Shown here: positions 59,576-64,000 of the stretch, in pieces
How positions within the stretch are numbered: position 1 is the first letter of the stretch
How the letters are laid out: each line of letters opens with the position of its first letter
Assembly: GCA_050953365.1 (NCBI GenBank)
Contig: JBMNMN010000009.1
Location: 124,001 to 188,000 of the forward strand
Origin: UBA1426 sp050953365
GTDB lineage: Bacteria > Bacillota > Clostridia > Peptostreptococcales > Anaerovoracaceae
Reading direction: 5' to 3'
Length of the DNA stretch: 64,000 nt
Notes under the pieces: model-generated
The model's database searches: none
Told to the model about the DNA's origin: nothing
What the model saw: only the letters and a program-made list of their open reading frames with translations
Made by a program: the position numbers and the translations under genes

Positions 59576-61157
59576 CTTGAGTTTCCGCAGATTTCCCTGC
59601 CATTTCTATGGAGAGCCTCGGAAGTATAGATCTTTCTTATAGAAACTTTGAAAAATGCCTAAAAAACAAGGAATCCTATCCCTTTTTGTAGTAAAATTAA
59701 GCTATGAAGAAAAACCTTACTAAACAAAAAACGGAGGATTCCTTATGACTAATTTTACTACAAATACTTACACTTTGAAACGTGAAATCTTAAACTTTTC
59801 AAATAAAGTTTCTCAATGTCTTTCCAAGCCCGATCGAAAGTTTACTGCCGACATCACCTATGGTATGTTGGCTTCCGGCAGCTGTCTTCTGACCGATGTT
59901 GCAGACCAACTTCATGAGGATTCCAAGAAAATTAACAGTGTGGAAAGGCTATCTCGCCATCTAAACAAAGGCGTTCCAAAAGAAGCCTTACGCTCGTATC
60001 TCCACATCGTCCGCAAATGGGTTGCCGATGAGCCGGTGGTTCATCTGGATGACAGTGATGTCGTCAAACCGGATGGCTACAAATTCGAAGCTCTGGGCCT
60101 TGTTCGGGATGGATCCCAAAGCTCTAGTGCGAAAAATGTCTATGAAAAAGGCTATCATGTGACAGAAGCCTGTGTTCTGACGAAAAGCAATCATCCCATC
60201 AGTATTTATTCTAAAATCCATTCCTCGCAGGAGAAGAGCTTCACTTCCGTTAATACGATTACTTTTGAAGCGATGGAGCGTGCAAAGGCACTGTTTGGCA
60301 AAGCCACTTTTGTCATGGACAGGGGCTATGATGACAACAAGATGTTCTTAAAGCTTGATTCCTTGGAGCAGGATTACGTCATTCGCCTTACTGCCAAAAG
60401 GAAACTCCTTTTCCACAACAAATGGGTGCCCGCCACAGAACTGCGAAACCGTAGAAAAGGCAAAATCAAAATGCCTGTATTTTACAGGGGCAAGCAGCAT
60501 CAGGCATATTTATCCCATGTAAAGGTTCAAATCACCGCATCCAGAAAGGACATCAATCTGGTTCTTGTCTATGGCATCACAGAGCATCCGATGATGCTGG
60601 CAACAAACAAGGAACTGAAGTCCAAGGATGATGTGGTTCGGATTGCAAGGCTTTATTTCTCTCGCTGGCGCATTGAGGAATACTTCCGTTGCAAGAAGCA
60701 GGTTTTCCAGTTTGAAAAGTTCCGTGTCCGCAAGCTTGTGGCTATCAATGCGCTCAACTTCTACATCACTTTGTGCATGGCCTTTTTCGCATCCATTTCC
60801 ATGAAATCCGAAACAAATGCCCTCAAAGTTTCAATTTTACAGATAGCAGCTCCCATTCGGCAAAAAGTCCAATTCCACTATTACCGATTCGCCAAGGGTA
60901 TCTCCGGCATACTCTCCTATGCAAAAGAAGGCGTCAGGCTTTGGTTCAAAACAGAACGTCCTGTATACCGCCAGCTTAGCTTTAAGTTAATCGCTTAAGC
61001 GGATAGATAATACGGTTCACGCAAGTCCGGTCTCTGACGGGGCTTATTAGTCGTGGCTGTTTTGGCTTCTTTCTCCTCCGCTTCTCCTTGCTAAGCCCTA
61101 AATTGTTTACTTTATATGATTTGTTCACTTTCTAACTGCAATCTGCGGAAACTCAAG
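59576..61157 (+). mobile_element. IS4-family insertion sequence, copy 2
   Basis: Same 1582-bp element as at 49798-51379 with identical ends (CTTGAGTTTCCGCAGATT and its complement). It lies between the LuxR gene and the NhaC-type gene. With copy 1 in the same orientation it brackets about 8.2 kb including the SLH and LuxR genes. Confidence 0.88.
59745..60998 (+). CDS. IS4-family transposase, copy 2
   Basis: The 417-residue DDE transposase differs from copy 1 by two residues noted: Arg for Lys in VMDRGYDD, next to the second catalytic Asp, and Lys for Asn in QFEKFRVRK. The catalytic residues and the YREK box are kept and the frame is intact. The same ribosome site and upstream complementary arm are present. 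The two copies could recombine or mobilise the segment between them as a composite element (inference). Confidence 0.93.
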   Translation: MTNFTTNTYTLKREILNFSNKVSQCLSKPDRKFTADITYGMLASGSCLLTDVADQLHEDSKKINSVERLSRHLNKGVPKEALRSYLHIVRKWVADEPVVHLDDSDVVKPDGYKFEALGLVRDGSQSSSAKNVYEKGYHVTEACVLTKSNHPISIYSKIHSSQEKSFTSVNTITFEAMERAKALFGKATFVMDRGYDDNKMFLKLDSLEQDYVIRLTAKRKLLFHNKWVPATELRNRRKGKIKMPVFYRGKQHQAYLSHVKVQITASRKDINLVLVYGITEHPMMLATNKELKSKDDVVRIARLYFSRWRIEEYFRCKKQVFQFEKFRVRKLVAINALNFYITLCMAFFASISMKSETNALKVSILQIAAPIRQKVQFHYYRFAKGISGILSYAKEGVRLWFKTERPVYRQLSFKLIA

Positions 61158-61283
61158 AAGGCATTTTTGCGCGACCCTTAAATCTGAGTTAACAAATAAC
61201 ATTTCTTTTTCTTGTCAAAAAAGAATTGCCCTTTCATTCTCGTTCCTTTTGATTTCCATCCGATGTCCTGTTTATTAAATTTG

Positions 61284-61292
61284 TGATATAAT
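61284..61292 (+). promoter_or_regulatory. Extended -10 promoter of the NhaC-type gene
   Basis: TGATATAAT lies 32 bp before the start codon at 61325. No -35 is recognised. Confidence 0.5.
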
Positions 61293-61324
61293 TATTCCAA
61301 ATAAAAAAGGAAAAAGAAACCCCT

Positions 61325-62674
61325 ATGGAATATGGAATCCTTTCATGCATCCCCATAACCGTGCTGTTCACCGGCGCATTGCTGACCAGGAGAATCGTGG
61401 AAATGATGATACTCTCGTCATTTATTGGCGTCGTTCTCGTCTATAAAGGGGCATTTTTCTCCGGGTATGTTGAGCTCATGTACGGCGTTTTATCAAATCC
61501 GTCCTACCAGTTTATTCTGATCCTTTTGATGAGCTTCGGCGGAATGCTTCAACTATTACAAAATTCAGGCGCGCTTTTGGGGTTTGGGGACGTCATAGCC
61601 AAGTATGCGGAAGGACCTAAAAAGCCCTTGATAGCGGCATGGATCATGGCATTCATCATGTTCGTGGACGATTATCTGAGTACTCTTGCAGTATCTTTCT
61701 CCATGAGGGAATTAACGGATCGAAGCAATATCCCCAGAGAACATCTTGCCTATCAGGTAAACGCAATGGCAGGGTGTTTATGCGTTTTAATACCCTTTTC
61801 AAGTTGGACGGCGTTTACAGTAGGTTTACTTTCGGAGCAGGGATTGACGTATGCGGATTATGTAAAAGCCATCCCGTTTATGCTCTATCCCATCATCACT
61901 CCGGTCATATGCCTTCTGCTTGCCGTCGGCGCAATTCCTAAGGTGGGACCGTTAAAGAAGTCATACGACAGGGTAAATCAGGGAGGGCCTGTTGAATTTA
62001 AAGAAAAAAACGAAACCACCATTGTAAGCATTAAAATGCACGAAAACTGCAAGGCCACATCATCCTTGAATGCATTTGTCCCTATCGTGATTATGGTAAT
62101 AGTCGTATTGATGTTTGACAACGATTTGGTACACGGTATTTTGGCAGCCATCGCCGTGCAGGCAATTCTTTATCTTTCGCAGAGGATTATGACACTGGCG
62201 GAATTCATGGACTCATTTTTTGAAGGAGCAAAATCCATGACTAACATGGCGATCCTTGTATTTTTTGCATTCGTGCTGAGCGCTGCAAATACAGAAATGG
62301 GTCTTTTTGAATTTCTGATAGGAGGCCTCGTAAAGACTGTATCCCCTGTAATGCTGCCGGTATTAATCTTTGTGGTGGTGGCGCTTGCAACATTTGCCAC
62401 TGCCGGCTACTGGATCATACAGGTAATAACCATCCCTATTTTCATCCCTTTGGCGGCCGCCATGGAAGTAACTCCTGCTATTGCCGTTGCCGCAGTCCTT
62501 TCGGGAGCCGTGTTCGGCTGTAATTTCTGCTTTTATTCGGACACCCTTTTCATGACGTCTGCAGGAACGGGGGTGTCAAATATAAGGCAGATAAAAGTTG
62601 CGGCGCCGTATACGCTCAGCGCCGCACTTTTGACCGCAGTAGGATATGTGATTATAGGATTTCTGTTTGTCTAG
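61325..62674 (+). CDS. NhaC-family Na+/H+ antiporter-like transporter
   Basis: An integral membrane protein of 449 residues with about eleven to twelve helices. The segment FVDDYLSTLAVSFSMRELTDRSNIPREHLAYQ and the following LIPFSSWTAFTVG match the NhaC/ion-transporter family; the second half repeats a similar pattern (ATAGYWIIQVITIPIFIPLAAA; FGCNFCFYSDTLFMTSAGTG). NhaC proteins exchange Na+ for H+, but relatives transport dicarboxylates or amino acids, so the substrate is open. A purine-rich ribosome site, AAAAAAGG, is rather far (14 nt) from the ATG. It stands alone, after IS4 copy 2 and before a tandem repeat array. It could use the Na+ gradient made by the decarboxylase (inference). Confidence 0.85.
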   Translation: MEYGILSCIPITVLFTGALLTRRIVEMMILSSFIGVVLVYKGAFFSGYVELMYGVLSNPSYQFILILLMSFGGMLQLLQNSGALLGFGDVIAKYAEGPKKPLIAAWIMAFIMFVDDYLSTLAVSFSMRELTDRSNIPREHLAYQVNAMAGCLCVLIPFSSWTAFTVGLLSEQGLTYADYVKAIPFMLYPIITPVICLLLAVGAIPKVGPLKKSYDRVNQGGPVEFKEKNETTIVSIKMHENCKATSSLNAFVPIVIMVIVVLMFDNDLVHGILAAIAVQAILYLSQRIMTLAEFMDSFFEGAKSMTNMAILVFFAFVLSAANTEMGLFEFLIGGLVKTVSPVMLPVLIFVVVALATFATAGYWIIQVITIPIFIPLAAAMEVTPAIAVAAVLSGAVFGCNFCFYSDTLFMTSAGTGVSNIRQIKVAAPYTLSAALLTAVGYVIIGFLFV

Positions 62675-62854
62675 TTCGAAAGCTGGAACTGGAAAATGCG
62701 TATTTTCATCACGATTTCGAAAGCCGAAAAGTGCGTATTCTCATCACGAATCCGAAAGCCGGGAAGTGCGTATTTTCATCACAAATCCGAAAGCCGGGAA
62801 GTGCCTATTCTCATCACGAATTAGAATTCCGGAAAGTGTCTCATTTTGTCACGA
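62675..62854. repeat. Five tandem copies of a 35-bp unit
   Basis: Units at 62675 (40 bp), 62715, 62750, 62785 and 62820 share CGAAAGCCGGGAAGTGCGTA followed by TTYTCATCACGAAT, the last copy being the most diverged. The array starts at the end of the NhaC-type gene. Unit length 35 is not a multiple of three, and the plus-strand open frames across it have no ribosome site. There are no spacers, so it is not CRISPR. Confidence 0.9.
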
Positions 62855-62878
62855 AACTGAAAAACCGCCTTATTGCCA

Positions 62879-63250
62879 TCAGCGGTTTCTTCTCAGATAA
62901 TCCTGTAAGAACTTCTCATCTTCCTTTTCCAGATCCCGTTCACCTGCCAGAGATTCCAAATGGTGCGTGAATTCATGCTTCAGAACCTTGGCCAGTTTCC
63001 GTTTCAGGGCGTTCCTCCCCAGGTGGCCGTACAAGCGTTGAAAAGACCCGTAATAGATGACAATATATCTCCCCATGTTTGCGCTATGGTGGTATTCCCC
63101 CATGACATACAGGTCATTGTCCCGCCCTGCGGGGTTCAACTTGGCCCGAGGCAGCAAAAGTATGCCTCCATTGAGCTCTTTATAGAACTCTTGGGGCAGC
63201 TCGGCGGCAAGCTCTTCCAATATTTCTTCAACTTCATCAATTTCGATCAT
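62879..63250 (-). CDS. Zincin-like metallopeptidase family protein
   Basis: This small cytoplasmic protein of 123 residues contains the zinc-protease motif HEFTHHLE (about residues 92-99), in a sequence context (GRYIVIYYGSFQRLYG, then a helix with the motif) typical of the possible-zincin family of short bacterial proteins. The substrate and biological role of the family are unknown. The first residues, MIEIDEVEEILEELAAELPQEFYKEL, are a common N-terminal pattern of this group. It is convergent with the NhaC-type gene; no terminator was recognised between them beyond the tandem repeat array. Confidence 0.8.
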   Translation of the reverse strand: MIEIDEVEEILEELAAELPQEFYKELNGGILLLPRAKLNPAGRDNDLYVMGEYHHSANMGRYIVIYYGSFQRLYGHLGRNALKRKLAKVLKHEFTHHLESLAGERDLEKEDEKFLQDYLRRNR

Positions 63251-63256
63251 ACCGGC

Positions 63257-63324
63257 ATTCCCCGACTGTTATCTCGCTATTCCCCCAAATATTGTTCTCG
63301 GATTCCCCCGACTATTGTTCTCGG
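63257..63324. repeat. Three tandem copies of a 22-23 bp unit
   Basis: Units at 63257-63278, 63279-63301 and 63302-63324 follow ATTCCCCCGACTATTGTTCT plus CGG, the first being the most diverged. They lie directly upstream of the zincin-like gene. Confidence 0.75.
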
Positions 63325-63803
63325 TATTCATCGAGCAGTATTCCTACTCAAGAATGCATTGGTGGCTTCCTCTTCGCCTGGCGAAACGCATTATACCACT
63401 TATATCTTATATCGTATATCGTAAGTATACATGCTTTCGGACGGGGTTTCCATATCTTTAACTCTATAGAATCATTAGGAATAGAAGGTTGTGTAAGAAT
63501 CCCCATTAACAGAGGCTTACGGTTTTTCACGTTAAGACACATTGATATTTAAAAATATGAATACTAAAAGCCGTGCGCAACATACCACACGATCAAATGA
63601 AAATATACAAACCAAAAATCCAGCTATAGAAGATGTGAATGACTGCAGTATTCTGCGAGTGTCCATCTTCATTTCACAATCGACCGGCAATTGTTATATG
63701 CCATTATCTATGCAATAATATTAACAAATAATTCAGTGTCGCGTTATGCCCGGTCTAAAAACAGAGCATCATAGTTTTAACACACTAATAAAAAAGTACA
63801 AAG
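63325..63803. other. Gene-free stretch upstream of the SDR gene
   Basis: About 480 bp without a supported gene. It is AT-rich with short repeats such as TATATCGTATATCG near 63405. A promoter for the SDR gene probably lies here, but none was recognised. Confidence 0.4.
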
Positions 63804-63819
63804 AAAGGAGGAAACGGAT

Positions 63820-64000
63820 ATGTTTAATTTTAAGAATCGAGTAGTCGTTATCTCCGGTGCCTCTTCCGGTCTCGGCGCACAGATGGCAAAAGGCTTTGCC
63901 GAGCAGGGAGCGGATCTGGTAATTATGGCAAGAAGACTGGATAGGCTTGAGGCGCTTGCTAATGAACTCAGAGAGATGGGTGTTAAGTGCCTGCCTATCA
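63820..64000 (+). CDS. Short-chain dehydrogenase/reductase, N-terminal fragment
   Basis: The first 60 codons of an SDR-family oxidoreductase that continues past the right edge. The sequence starts MFNFKNRVVVISGASSGLG with the NAD(P)-binding motif (GASSGLG, the TGxxxGxG-type loop) and continues with FAEQGADLVIMARRLDRLEALA; the Ala-Arg-Arg after the second strand suggests NADP(H) preference. AAAGGAGG lies 8 nt before the ATG. The substrate cannot be named from this fragment. Confidence 0.92.
   Translation, partial: MFNFKNRVVVISGASSGLGAQMAKGFAEQGADLVIMARRLDRLEALANELREMGVKCLPI

Noticed and set aside
62667..62970. Plus-strand open frames after the NhaC-type gene
   Set aside because: They translate the 35-bp tandem array and have no ribosome site.

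Overview
The window looks like chromosomal DNA from an anaerobic, low-to-moderate GC Firmicute of class Clostridia. Supporting this are strong AGGAGG-type ribosome sites, a Na+-pumping decarboxylase operon, the c-di-AMP synthase/YbbR/GlmM/GlmS cluster, long-form HPF, RecD2, YhaM, a clostridial-type gltX and an SLH-domain surface protein. A more exact placement (for example the Family XIII/Anaerovoracaceae group) is only an impression. No rRNA, tRNA or CRISPR array was seen.

Layout. 1-9.6 kb, all on the minus strand: the start of a putative radical SAM gene, radA, an EF-G-like GTPase, and greA-lysS-asnS followed by two Gate-domain membrane proteins, then dusB. 9.7-10.0 kb: an array of hairpins built on a GTTGATTTTT core. 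10.0-15.3 kb: a Na+-translocating acyl-CoA (methylmalonyl-CoA type) decarboxylase operon, alpha-delta-gamma-beta, split between delta and gamma by an IS110-family element. 15.4-17.0 kb: an ISLre2-family element (copy 1) with a 9-bp target duplication. 17.0-22.0 kb: a PucR-type regulator, ftsH and tilS. 22.4-24.3 kb (plus strand): gltX and a tiny membrane-peptide gene. 24.4-31.7 kb: cdaA-cdaR-glmM-glmS-gerMN lipoprotein-ahcY, coupling c-di-AMP and cell-wall amino-sugar synthesis. 31.8-38.5 kb: hpf, a 210-nt structured RNA matching the position and general form of the raiA motif RNA, comF, recD2, cca and yhaM.

Accessory part. 38.5-42.2 kb is repeat-rich: an 18-19 bp tandem array, more GTTGATTTTT hairpins, a decayed IS21 element (istA with three frameshifts, istB with one) and a 43-bp plus 13-bp tandem array just upstream of nadE. 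NadE appears to have lost two of the three catalytic residues of its glutaminase domain. 44.4-46.2 kb: a flavin reductase and threonine aldolase pair with a well-formed promoter and palindrome. 46.3-51.4 kb: three insertion sequences stacked on one 9-bp sequence (ISLre2-A copy 2, a different ISLre2-type element, and an IS4 element). 51.8-59.5 kb: a 1.86-kilo-residue SLH surface protein, a small membrane protein and a polytopic membrane protein fused to a LuxR DNA-binding domain. 59.6-61.2 kb: a second nearly identical IS4 copy. 61.3-64 kb: an NhaC-type antiporter, a 35-bp tandem array, a zincin-like protein and the start of an SDR dehydrogenase.

Overall: the left two thirds is conserved housekeeping DNA; the right third is shaped by recently active insertion sequences and tandem repeats. 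The best leads are the raiA-like RNA, the apparently dead glutaminase domain of NadE, the hairpin family, the IS stack, the IS110 leader (possible bridge RNA) and the membrane-LuxR fusion. All identifications rest on reading the sequence and on family knowledge; no searches were run.
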